Positions 49,578 through 57,301 of a DNA stretch of 64,000 nt are shown piece by piece. The first letter of the stretch is position 1, and the number at the start of each line of letters is the position of its first letter. The stretch spans positions 868,001 through 932,000 of the forward strand of contig NZ_AP024903.1 in assembly GCF_024347095.1 (NCBI RefSeq), written 5' to 3'. This DNA is from Vibrio rhizosphaerae. Lineage in GTDB: Bacteria > Pseudomonadota > Gammaproteobacteria > Enterobacterales > Vibrionaceae. Under the pieces are notes generated by a model that worked only from the letters and a program-made list of their open reading frames with translations, was not told the origin of the DNA and did not search any database. Position numbers and translations under genes: made by a program.

Positions 49578-50807
49578 TCAGTTAGTTTCATCTTTAAGGG
49601 GGACTTGATATAAAACACCATCATTTTCCAATGCCTTAATTTCTTCATCGGTGTAGCCGATACTTTCGGCAATATCCTGATTATGTTGACCAAGATTTGG
49701 TGCGATATCTAACCGTTGAGGTTCAATATTGGAGAAATTAAAAGGAACATTGGGCATCAAAATGGTACCTAATTCTGGATGTTCCTGTTCAATGATCATT
49801 CGACGTGCATGAATCTGTGGGTCTGCCAATACTTGTTTGATTGTCTGGACTGGGGCGTTAGGCACATTCGCTTTTTCAAGAAGCTCAATACAGTTTGCGA
49901 CTGTTCGGTGTTTTGCCCAGGATTTGACCAAGTCAACAGCAGCTTGACTATTTGTATTACGATTTTCTGCTGTCTGAAAGCGAGTATCGTTGGCGAGTTC
50001 TTCACCCCCAATGAGGTGCGCCAATTGTTGCCAAACTTCATTCACTTGTGCAGCAATGACGATAGCACCATCAGAAGCAGGAAATACACCATAAAGGGTG
50101 GATTGAGGCAAATGGTTACCACTTCGCTTCACCACATCGGTACCATCGCTCAGGGTATGGAACTGTACTGCAAAATCATGCATTGAAACCATACAGTCAT
50201 ATAATGCAATATCAATATGTTGGCCAATACCGGTTGTATGGCGACTAAATAAAGCTGCACATACCGCAGAAACACCATGACTACCCGCATACATATCAGC
50301 GACAGGCATTCTCATCAGTGGTGGCACATCATTTGGTTGGCCAATGAGATCCATTGCACCACTTTTTGCCTCTGCAATTAAACCAAAACCTGCACGCTCG
50401 GAATCAGGTCCAGTTTGTCCGTAGGCTGAGATAGAGCAGTAGATTAAGCCCGGATTCTCTTCTGCTAGTGTGTCGTATCCCAATCCTAGTTTTTTTAGAG
50501 CGCCGGGTCTGTAGTTTTCGATAAAGACATCAGCCGTTTTCGTCAGCTTTTTGATGAATTCCAGACCACGAGGATCTTTGGCGTTTACACATAGTCCTTT
50601 TTTCCCCATATTTTGCTGTAGAAAATACCCACTGTGTCCTTTGATAAAATAGGGATGGTTTCGTCCTGCGTCGCCTGCTTTGGGACGCTCAACCTTAATG
50701 ACTTCGGCACCTAACGCGGCTAAACAGCGTGAAACATAAGGACCTGCGAGAAAGTGACTGTAATCAATGACTCGGATCCCTTTTAGAGGGGGCGGTTGTT
50801 TTAGCAT
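49578..50807 (-). CDS. Class III (CaiB/BaiF family) CoA-transferase
   Basis: A 409-residue protein with the full family pattern. An N-terminal nucleotide-fold segment (GIRVIDYSHFLAGPY, LGAEVIKVERP) is followed by NMGKKGLCVN, FIENYRPGAL and SAYGQTGP. The catalytic Asp is conserved at about residue 171 in MPVADMYAG. These enzymes move CoA between carboxylic acids through an aspartyl-CoA anhydride. The gene lies between the carrier-protein and C-domain genes, with AAAGGAA upstream and a 28-base gap. A reasonable role is to activate a shikimate-derived acid as its CoA thioester so ring double bonds or hydroxyls can be processed. The donor and acceptor acids cannot be read from the sequence. Confidence 0.9.
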   Translation of the reverse strand: MLKQPPPLKGIRVIDYSHFLAGPYVSRCLAALGAEVIKVERPKAGDAGRNHPYFIKGHSGYFLQQNMGKKGLCVNAKDPRGLEFIKKLTKTADVFIENYRPGALKKLGLGYDTLAEENPGLIYCSISAYGQTGPDSERAGFGLIAEAKSGAMDLIGQPNDVPPLMRMPVADMYAGSHGVSAVCAALFSRHTTGIGQHIDIALYDCMVSMHDFAVQFHTLSDGTDVVKRSGNHLPQSTLYGVFPASDGAIVIAAQVNEVWQQLAHLIGGEELANDTRFQTAENRNTNSQAAVDLVKSWAKHRTVANCIELLEKANVPNAPVQTIKQVLADPQIHARRMIIEQEHPELGTILMPNVPFNFSNIEPQRLDIAPNLGQHNQDIAESIGYTDEEIKALENDGVLYQVPLKDETN

Positions 50808-50835
50808 ACTGAATTCCTTTCATTTCGGAAAAATA

Positions 50836-52509
50836 CTAGACGATGAAGCCTTCTTCATATTCGTCGTCTTGAGAGTATTCGGATGATGAGAGCGCAAGAG
50901 TGAGTACGATTTGTTCACTCATCTTGGCAATGGTTTGTGCTTCATAGAGACAGTTGAGTGGTAAATCAGCGCCTATGGTGCCACGTATAATGGAGAGCAT
51001 ATGCATTCCTAACTGTGAATCCCCGCCGATTTCAAAAAAGTTTTGATGTCGCCCTATTTTCGGTCTCCCTAAGAGCTCTTGCCAGATAGTGGTTAAGTCG
51101 GATTCGATGCCACTGATGGTGATACTCGAAGACAAGGCGGTATTTTCTTCGGCATTTTGCTGTGTATGTGTGGATGGCTGATAAAAAGGATAAACAGGCA
51201 GGTGAATTTTATTCGGTATGACCGATCTTTTTATTCTTGTCCATGAAATATCACCGCCTTGGCTCCAATATAACGCGAGATTACTGAGTTCTCCTGTTTC
51301 AATGAGCGTGTTGAGCATCGTTTCCCCACTACTACCGGAGAAAAGGTTTTGAAATTGGTTGTTACGATTTGGATGACCACGATAGAGATTCACTGGCACT
51401 TGAGGTTGAACCCTATTTAATACATTTTGCACGGGGGGGGTGGCCTCTCCCTCGTTTGTGAGAAATTGAGCGAGACCGAAGAGAAGTTCATCTAAGCGGT
51501 TGACAACCATTGCTAATCTATAGCCCATCGCCTCTCTACCACATTGCAGAGTATAAGCTAGATCTTGTAAGGACAGCGTTCCGGAGTTCGTGAGCATTGA
51601 ACTGGCATTATTGATCTTTTCAAGGGGAATAAAATCAAGGATATGATTGAATAGTTCGGCAGCTTTTATTTGTAGTGCTTGAGATGTGTTGGCTGATAGA
51701 ACAATAAGTTCAGGGTGGTTCAGCTCGGGGGCTGTGGCTGGTATTTCTACTGGAGACAGGATATGAGAGGAATAATTATTGAATTTATTAGGTCTTTCAG
51801 AATCAGGTGACACCATAGCCAAAATAGGGAGTTCATGATGCTGGCTGCTTCTGGGATCCTTACCAAGTAAGACGCCCCAAGGTGTTGCATCCGGGGGCAT
51901 TGTACTCAATTGTAATTGATTGGATGTTTTAGATAAGGGGACGCCAAGTATTATAGCAATCTGAGTATCTCCAACCAATAAATAATGGGATAACTCACCA
52001 AATGAATGGATAGAGGTAGGTAAAGCTCGTTCGTTTAAAAAACAGGAAGAGGGTAAACCCAATAATTTGGAGAGATGGTTGGTGATGCTTTCATATATTG
52101 TTTGATATTCCTGATAATTACTGAGTCTAGTGTCACTAAAGGTTGTATCTATCGCAAAATTTGGTTCTTGATTGATATAAACGACAATGTTGTCACTATT
52201 GTTTTTATTAATAACGTCTCTTGTGACGCCTGCTGATTCAAGTAGCTGCCAGATCATTTCTAGATAACATTTAACCTGCTCATCAAGGTATAATTCTGGT
52301 TGATAAATCGTCTCAAAAAAATTCGTATCCAGAGACGTAGTGTTGTGATTTTTATTCGACTTAATATCAGTTGAAGCGTTTGTATCAAATAAGAATGGCT
52401 TGCTATCGTTGTGAAAATGGCTTGGTCTTAAAGGTGCTTTTGAGGATTGGATAGCAGCGATAATGGCAATCTCTGACGGTTTGCTCTTACTTAATTCCGA
52501 TTCAGTCAT
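50836..52509 (-). CDS. Vestigial ketosynthase fused to a carrier protein with acidic C-terminal tail
   Basis: 557 residues, AGGAAG ribosome site. The N-terminal ~230 residues align with a KS only in outline: LDEQVKCYLEMIWQLLESAG matches the [18 protein letters not shown] region and IAIILGVPLS the AIAGGV region. The active-site Cys and both His motifs are missing and much of the fold is deleted. Residues ~265-445 match the KS-flanking subdomain (LIVLSANTSQAL, LAYTLQCGREAMGYRLA, LPVYPFYQ). Residues ~465-545 are an NRPS-like carrier protein with phosphopantetheine Ser498 in FFEIGGDS. The last 14 residues (EYSQDDEYEEGFIV) look like a short linear docking motif for the beta-hairpin domain of the neighbouring C protein. 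It should receive the chain from the terminal KS0 and present it for release. Confidence 0.88.
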   Translation of the reverse strand: MTESELSKSKPSEIAIIAAIQSSKAPLRPSHFHNDSKPFLFDTNASTDIKSNKNHNTTSLDTNFFETIYQPELYLDEQVKCYLEMIWQLLESAGVTRDVINKNNSDNIVVYINQEPNFAIDTTFSDTRLSNYQEYQTIYESITNHLSKLLGLPSSCFLNERALPTSIHSFGELSHYLLVGDTQIAIILGVPLSKTSNQLQLSTMPPDATPWGVLLGKDPRSSQHHELPILAMVSPDSERPNKFNNYSSHILSPVEIPATAPELNHPELIVLSANTSQALQIKAAELFNHILDFIPLEKINNASSMLTNSGTLSLQDLAYTLQCGREAMGYRLAMVVNRLDELLFGLAQFLTNEGEATPPVQNVLNRVQPQVPVNLYRGHPNRNNQFQNLFSGSSGETMLNTLIETGELSNLALYWSQGGDISWTRIKRSVIPNKIHLPVYPFYQPSTHTQQNAEENTALSSSITISGIESDLTTIWQELLGRPKIGRHQNFFEIGGDSQLGMHMLSIIRGTIGADLPLNCLYEAQTIAKMSEQIVLTLALSSSEYSQDDEYEEGFIV

Positions 52510-53152
52510 ATTGATTCTTCCTGAGCAACAAATAAGTGAGAATTAATTAACTAATGAACAACAAGTATTTAACTTGTTGCACATTTTGTCGGAATGTTAT
52601 TAGAAAAACAAGGAATATATTTAGTGAGACGAACATACCACCTGCAACGTCGTTTTCTCTTCTTATAATTTTTCAAAAAAATCCATCAGGAAGGGATTAA
52701 GATCTTTATCTTGATAACAAGAGAACTTGCTGAACTGAAAAAGTTGAGCAATGAATAAATTAACCTTGTTTTGTTGCTCCTGTCATTTTTAATAATAATT
52801 TCAAATGATATTTTTTTGAATTATCAGACATACCTATAGAAAGAACTTGCGTTAATGGATTGGCTTTGAGCAACATCGCTCCAACAGAACGTTGTTTCGC
52901 CTTTTGACCAACCATCATCAAAATAGGGACTTGACTGCCTGCGGTGATGAATTTCTCTATCAGGAGCACGGATAGCATGGCACTTGGCGCCGTTGTTACT
53001 GCGCTCACCTGCATTGCATTGAAGAAAATGCGTCAGGCGAAACTACAGTCGGTGAGTCTCTGATATAAACGACGATCCGCATCTGCTGAGTCGGTGCGGA
53101 TCACAAATTGATAGCGATGCTATTTGTTGTTGGCTATCTCATCTGCTGATTG
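52510..53152. other. Promoter-proximal intergenic stretch with decayed sequence
   Basis: This contains the 5' region of the minus-strand release operon, including an inverted repeat at 52559-52579. No convincing gene is seen in the rest. A short + frame at about 52947-53068 (…MALGAVVTALTCIALKKMRQ…) resembles the end of a membrane protein but has no recognisable start, and a minus frame at 52760-53014 has no recognised family. I read it as eroded sequence at the cluster edge. Confidence 0.5.
52559..52579. promoter_or_regulatory. Inverted repeat upstream of the release operon
   Basis: CAACAAGT, 5-base spacer, ACTTGTTG: a perfect 8-bp dyad 50 bases upstream of the start at 52509. It could be an operator or a 5'-UTR hairpin. 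No matching regulator gene is visible in the window. Confidence 0.4.
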
Positions 53153-53440
53153 CTATGCCATATGGATTTGAGAAAATGTTTTGGATTTTTTCTCTGCAAT
53201 CATGGGCCCTATTTTTTGCTCAAAGATGAGCGAATGCTCGGTTTGCAGACATTCATTGAATTCTTCTTCCGACCCATAAAGTTCATAGAAAAAGACCTGT
53301 TTCTCTTTGTCATTCCAGCAGATATCAAACTGAAGACATCCGGGATCATCTTTTGCGATATCAGCGTTTTCTTTAGCGAGCTTAATAAATGATTCAAATG
53401 ACTCGGGAACAAGAGTGAAAGTTACCGTCACAACGTACAT
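53153..53440 (-). CDS. Antibiotic-biosynthesis-monooxygenase (ABM) fold protein, YgiN-like
   Basis: The start is placed at 53440 because AGGAGG lies six bases upstream (53447-53452 on the + strand), giving a 95-residue protein beginning MYVVTVTFTLVPESF. The sequence fits the dimeric alpha/beta-barrel ABM family: a beta-strand start, then DDPGCLQFDICW, FFYELYGSEEEFNECLQTEH and a short C-terminal helix. Family members are small quinol or aromatic-polyketide oxygenases, or detoxifying proteins without a cofactor. It is transcribed alone, about 640 bases from the release operon. A link to the polyketide is possible but unproven; a housekeeping role like that of YgiN is equally likely. Confidence 0.8.
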   Translation of the reverse strand: MYVVTVTFTLVPESFESFIKLAKENADIAKDDPGCLQFDICWNDKEKQVFFYELYGSEEEFNECLQTEHSLIFEQKIGPMIAEKKSKTFSQIHMA

Positions 53441-53782
53441 ACATTGCCTCCTGAAACATACAAAACGGACAAAATCACAGACCGGCACAATCTGTACGGT
53501 ATGATTTCAGCTGTTTTCTCCTTTGAACAGAACCCGGTAGCGATGTCAGGTTCTGGATGCATCGCTACATCATATTGACATCTTTCGGTGCTAGCAATCA
53601 CCAGATTGCTAATCTGTGGCAATTCTTTTCTTAATCGGAGCATGGCTTCGGTGATGTCATTAGCATTTTAGTCGAGCCTGTTTATCCAGGATTAAAACAA
53701 CAGAGTGAAGCGTGAGAGACGCGCATCTCTTCATCATACAGAGACAATGATGCTATGCTATTGAAATATAGGTTTTTTTTGA
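53441..53782. other. Intergenic region, possible gene remnant
   Basis: No intact gene. A minus-strand frame (about 53500-53667) beginning NDITEAMLRLRKELPQ looks protein-like for roughly 50 residues, then turns to unconvincing sequence. It is bounded upstream by a stop and I cannot assign a family. Confidence 0.4.
53447..53452 (-). promoter_or_regulatory. Consensus Shine-Dalgarno deciding the ABM start
   Basis: A perfect AGGAGG on the minus strand, six bases from ATG 53440. It excludes the upstream ATG in the same open frame. Confidence 0.8.
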
Positions 53783-55018
53783 TCATTGGATCTGCTTCCA
53801 GCGGGCATCTATTTGCTGCCCGATTTCTTTGATCAAGTGTTCGGGGAGTCCAAGATGTCTGGCTCGCGTTCTAAAATTCCGGGTCTCACTATAAATTTCC
53901 TCCATCATTTCCAGCAGCGGTTTTACACTGGAATACCCGGCTTGCCCGGCCATCTGTTCCAGCGCTTTTGCGGGATTTCTACCATTGCCGTGAAAGGCTG
54001 TCATGTGCTCCTGATAGGGGGATGGACTGTAGACAACATCGTAAAAAGGTGACAGCCGCCACTGATCATTGTCGTCTGCGAGAAAGGCAAAGTTTTTTGC
54101 GTGATCGTCCTGATTGACGGTCATAAAATTAAATAGTGCTCTTTTGAGCATCTTTCTAGCTTCATCCGGATTACATAACAACCGGGTTGCTTTAATGAGA
54201 TCAACATAATCCAATGATGGTTCCCGGAATGAGGCATCCAGTAGTCCACTGGCAGAGATCATGTGATAGCGGCCTTTGTCTGTGCAGTCAAAGCGAGTTT
54301 GCTGCAACCAGAACTGGCCGTCACCAGCATCGATCAGCGCAAACTCAGGGACTTCGATTCCCAGATTTTTCGCCATCGTCATATAGGTGAATTCCACCAG
54401 ACTTTCCGCATGTTTTAACGCAAATTTCTCGGAGGTAAGTTTGACGATCAGCTTTTTACCGATAGCATCCGGATGGGTAGAATATCGGCCGTCACTACAT
54501 TGGGTGACGTTCATTTTTGGGCGGGCACCACCGGACCCGCCTGCATTCATTAAATGCTCAATCAGATGTGATTCAGTGCCTTCAAACTCTTTTATTGCCT
54601 CTTTACCTAGCTGCATAAGATTTACATCAGCAGTATCGGGGTCTGTCAGTTGAATCTCCGGTTCATAAGACAGTGCGCCGAGACATTGATCACCGATGTA
54701 AGCAAGCCGCTCTAAAGCAGTAATCAACTGAGGATTGTAACCATGCTTTCTGAAAACCCGATCCATCAGGTAGAGACCCCAGCCGTCCGGTAAACTGTCG
54801 GCAAAGACACCATGCAGACCGTAATGTGGATGCTTCGGTGCTTTTTGCAGCGTCAGATCTGCTTTGAGATTGAAAGGAGCAAGCGACGTCGGATGCTGTT
54901 GCAGATAGGTAGTATCATATTGAAAGTAAGTGCCGTTTTTATTTTCGGCAAGGGTGCCGACGGTGATTTTCTTCCCGTCGGATAAAGTTCTTTTGACGTA
55001 CAGCGGCGCATTAAGCAT
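53783..55018 (-). CDS. hipA: HipA-type Ser/Thr kinase toxin
   Basis: A 411-residue protein with the HipA core. LADSLPDGWGLYLMDR lies in the N-terminal subdomain. GSGGARPKMNV forms the nucleotide loop, and the catalytic/metal region reads VNQDDHAKNFAFL followed by SPFYDVVYSP. All key residues appear intact. HipA kinases phosphorylate glutamyl-tRNA synthetase or related targets and induce dormancy; the partner HipB neutralises and represses. The start overlaps the HTH gene by eight bases, the standard hipBA layout. The pair lies outside the biosynthetic cluster and probably belongs to the accessory region. Confidence 0.93.
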   Translation of the reverse strand: MLNAPLYVKRTLSDGKKITVGTLAENKNGTYFQYDTTYLQQHPTSLAPFNLKADLTLQKAPKHPHYGLHGVFADSLPDGWGLYLMDRVFRKHGYNPQLITALERLAYIGDQCLGALSYEPEIQLTDPDTADVNLMQLGKEAIKEFEGTESHLIEHLMNAGGSGGARPKMNVTQCSDGRYSTHPDAIGKKLIVKLTSEKFALKHAESLVEFTYMTMAKNLGIEVPEFALIDAGDGQFWLQQTRFDCTDKGRYHMISASGLLDASFREPSLDYVDLIKATRLLCNPDEARKMLKRALFNFMTVNQDDHAKNFAFLADDNDQWRLSPFYDVVYSPSPYQEHMTAFHGNGRNPAKALEQMAGQAGYSSVKPLLEMMEEIYSETRNFRTRARHLGLPEHLIKEIGQQIDARWKQIQ

Positions 55019-55288
55019 CTTTTAAAACCTCGTCAATACTTTTGGGTTCCGACTGGTGCGTCTGAGTGAGTGCTCTGATTTGGCTGAGATCACCGACTGC
55101 TTCAAATAACATCAGAAACTGCCGGAGAGAGATATTACCACTGCTTTCAAATTTTCTGATCGTGCTGTAAGGCACACCGGAACGTTTTGCCAACGCTTCT
55201 ACGGTGAGCTTTTGTTGCTTGCGGGATTGTTTGATGAATGTTTTCAGTTCAAGCTGAACATCATAGGCGGTATATAAAGAAAGCATGA
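55011..55288 (-). CDS. hipB: HipB-like XRE-family antitoxin/repressor
   Basis: The start is placed at 55288 (MLSLYTAYDVQLEL), seven bases after an AAAAGG ribosome site, giving 92 residues; an upstream ATG in the same frame lacks a site. The protein has an XRE helix-turn-helix: LTVEALAKRSGVPYSTIRKFESSGNISLRQF. It directly precedes and overlaps the HipA gene, so it is the cognate antitoxin and probable autorepressor. A dyad just upstream (55302-55315) is a candidate operator. Confidence 0.9.
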
Positions 55289-55301
55289 TGTACCTTTTTG
55301 T

Positions 55302-55315
55302 TACAGTAGTAACTA
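55302..55315. promoter_or_regulatory. Candidate HipB operator (inverted repeat)
   Basis: GTTAC-AGTA-GTAAC, a perfect 5-bp dyad 14 bases upstream of the hipB start and inside an A/T-rich promoter-like stretch. Its location fits autorepression. It differs from the E. coli HipB site. Confidence 0.45.
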
Positions 55316-55439
55316 AAGTATACATATTTACTATAAATTTGCCATTATAGTATCAATTTTATGGCTCTGTTTTTCGATTGAGATTACGTTGTCTAACTGT
55401 TTTTCTGCATGTCGGGGTTTGCAGAACCTGCTGGATTTC

Positions 55440-55690
55440 AGCTAAAGGTCTATGCCTCCAGCTCCCCGACATCTTTTTCGGCTTTGGCAATCAGTAATTA
55501 CTGCATGAATGCATATGATAAATCCGGGTTGTCTTCTATTATTCGACCCATTTGTTTTGCTTCCGGAGTATCAAGCTCACCGATAAGTTCATCTAAATCG
55601 TAGTCGGTATCATCACTTTACTCACCTTCGGCCAACAACTGCTGCAAGGTTTTCAATTTAGTATTGTCTGGTTGTATTCTTCTTCCTTTT
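55440..55690 (-). pseudogene. Decayed gene remnant with in-frame stop codons
   Basis: One minus-strand frame reads protein-like for ~70 residues (LQQLLAEGE, then DYDLDELIGELDTPEAKQ and IIEDNPDLSYAFMQ, then LIAKAEKDVGELEA) but is interrupted by stop codons after LLAEGE, after YAFMQ and after GELEA. Constant frame across these stops points to nonsense decay of a former small acidic protein. I do not recognise its family. The flanking bases up to 55790 hold nothing further. Confidence 0.55.
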
Positions 55691-55790
55691 CGATTGAATA
55701 TTCTCTACAAATAATCATCGAACTCAGTACTCTGTCAATAAAATCAAAGTATTAACTTGGGGGCGACTTGAGGGGCGGGAAGTTAGAACT

Positions 55791-56000
55791 ATTCAATATT
55801 CTCTCCAATCCTACCCCGACAAACGTCTTCCGTCAGCACTTTCAGTTTTTACCTCTTCGGCCTGATAGTCCAGCTCTTCGACGGTGATTTCGTCATGCTC
55901 CGAGTCGCGGGCATCGCGCACAATGGTCGCAATGGTATGAATATCCTGTTGTTTCCGCCCGGGAAGATGGTCAAGTGTCTTTTTCATGTCGGTCATCGTA
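55791..56000 (-). pseudogene. Deletion derivative of the MNT-HEPN gene
   Basis: It starts with the same MTDMKKTLDHLP, IHTIATI and LRD/VRD residues as the intact gene at 57302-58219, then jumps directly to its C-terminal part (SEHDEITVEELDYQAEEV). Compared with the intact copy, 693 bases are missing between two CATCG pentamers (57442-57446 and 58135-58139 in the intact copy). A further 2-base loss shifts the frame near the end. Neither the nucleotidyltransferase nor most of the HEPN domain remains. Confidence 0.85.
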
Positions 56001-56080
56001 CTACGCAGTGAGAACCGGGTAAATGGGTGTCTCGGGGTTGAGGTGAGTTTTGCGTGTGAGTGAGGTTTTTGGGGAATTGA
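55791..56080. repeat. Direct repeat, copy 1 (pairs with 57319-58295)
   Basis: Both the coding ends and ~75 bases upstream of the start (…CGTACTACGC…TCTCGGGGTTGAGGTG…) match copy 2 closely. The duplicated unit therefore included the promoter region. Confidence 0.85.
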
Positions 56081-56167
56081 AAAGTGCGGAACGGCATCAT
56101 TTGGTGATGAATGACTTCCTAATAGGATTTATTTTGTTATGCTCTGAGTATAACATCAGGAGAGCTG

Positions 56168-56320
56168 ATGGAAGGATTAGATACTTTGTTAAGTATGCAT
56201 GGCACAGTCGTGTACCGGGATGATGGTTATTGGTGGAAAATTGAAGCATGGACGGTTCCGCCAACCATCGTAGCAATAGAGGGGAAATCACATGAAAGCC
56301 AGAATCGGCATTATGTCTGA
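56168..56320 (+). pseudogene. Truncated TumE-family toxin gene
   Basis: With an AGGAG site and ATG at 56168, the frame encodes MEGLDTLLSMHGTVVYRDDG then YWWKIEAWTVPPT. This resembles the N-terminus of TumE/DUF6516 toxins, which usually continue for another 60 or more residues. Here it runs straight into the leader of the downstream antitoxin and stops after 50 codons at 56320, overlapping that gene. I infer an internal or 3' deletion that removed the toxin body. Family recognition is from memory of the pattern. Confidence 0.6.
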
Positions 56321-56693
56321 AGCACTGATTCGTTTCCGTCTGCTGGCGATCGCGCAGGGGAAATATGTGCCGCAAGCGGACGAGCCGAAGGTTTGGTACA
56401 CATCGGTCAATGCGGTAGCACAGATTTTAAGGCCGGAGAATATCGCCTTATTACGCCTGATTGAGACGGAAAAACCGGCAAGCCTGACTGCGTTGGCCAA
56501 AATCTCCGGTCGGGCCAAATCTAACTTATCCAACACGTTGAAAACGCTTAGTGAAAAAGGTTTCGTCCGCATGGAGCCGACGACCGGTAAAGCTCTGAAA
56601 CCGGTGGCGATTTATACGGATTTTGAGATTATTTCGGACTCTGCACTTGAGCAAAAGTTATTGAAATTAATGGCTTCGATGTCAGCGGCCTGA
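56292..56693 (+). CDS. TumA-type HTH antitoxin
   Basis: 133 residues with a short N-terminal segment typical of the TumA family (KARIGIMSEALIRFRLLAIA, then EPKVWYTS) and a MarR-like winged helix-turn-helix (LTALAKISGRAKSNLSNTLKTLSEKGFVRM). A GGGGAAA site precedes the ATG. TumA represses its operon and neutralises the TumE toxin. Here the upstream toxin gene is only a fragment, so this is probably an orphan antitoxin that may persist as a regulator or anti-addiction factor. Confidence 0.75.
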   Translation: MKARIGIMSEALIRFRLLAIAQGKYVPQADEPKVWYTSVNAVAQILRPENIALLRLIETEKPASLTALAKISGRAKSNLSNTLKTLSEKGFVRMEPTTGKALKPVAIYTDFEIISDSALEQKLLKLMASMSAA

Positions 56694-56725
56694 GGCGAAA
56701 GCTCCTAAATATGTGCCCGTCATTT

Positions 56726-56770
56726 CTGCTCGGTTAAGATTGTCTCCGCAGTGCGGAGACAATTGAGCAG
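56726..56770. terminator. Long imperfect hairpin after the antitoxin gene
   Basis: Outer stem CTGCTC/GAGCAG, an asymmetric bulge, then a perfect 10-bp stem ATTGTCTCCG/CGGAGACAAT with a CAGTG loop. It lies 33 bases after the antitoxin stop. There is no T-tract, so it may be a REP-like element rather than an intrinsic terminator. Confidence 0.45.
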
Positions 56771-56920
56771 AGCGAATCTGAAAATCATTTTAGTCATTCT
56801 CTATTGATAGCATTATGTATCGCTGGTGGATAATTCTATGATGTTCTGGGCAAAAAATAACATAACGACTCTCAGGACTTTTGATACGATAAGGCTTTGT
56901 CAATCAATCGGTAATAACGT

Positions 56921-57289
56921 ATGACGTTAAGAAAAACATCCGGTGCCTTGTGTGCACTTTTTATCCTGAGCTATGGTGTTCTTAATGCTTGGGGGACTTG
57001 GGGAGATATTGTAGAAAAAATGCTTGCCTTTTTTACAATAACTAGCATTTTCTTTGTCATTATTGCTCTTTTTGGAATATTTCGTGGGCAATTAAATCTA
57101 AAAGAGATTGAATTAAAGATAATAGCCTGCTCGTTTCCTGTTATTACATTATTAGAGCATGTATATCCACTGATTAAATATTCGGACCAAAAGAAAGATC
57201 CTGATTGGCTGTTTTCTTTAGGGATGGATTTCTCAATATCTGTTCTGGTCTTTTATATACTTTGGAGTAATTTAAAAAAATGTCAGTAA
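56921..57289 (+). CDS. Small predicted inner-membrane protein, unknown function
   Basis: 122 residues with about four hydrophobic spans: LCALFILSYGVLNAW, MLAFFTITSIFFVIIALFG, LKIIACSFPVITLLE and SISVLVFYILW. A lysine-rich end (NLKKCQ) suggests a cytoplasmic C-terminus. No family is recognised. The ribosome site is weak (TAACGT before ATG). It lies between the two copies of the MNT-HEPN repeat, so it may have been carried with the duplication or insertion. Codon use is A/T-rich compared with the neighbouring genes. Confidence 0.55.
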   Translation: MTLRKTSGALCALFILSYGVLNAWGTWGDIVEKMLAFFTITSIFFVIIALFGIFRGQLNLKEIELKIIACSFPVITLLEHVYPLIKYSDQKKDPDWLFSLGMDFSISVLVFYILWSNLKKCQ

Positions 57290-57301
57290 ATACCTCAATA
57301 C

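Noticed and set aside
52760..53014. Minus-strand 84-residue open frame
   Set aside because: No ribosome site or family resemblance, and it lies in a stretch that looks eroded on both strands.
53153..53488. Upstream ATG for the ABM-fold protein
   Set aside because: It would add 16 non-homologous residues; the perfect AGGAGG fits the internal ATG at 53440.
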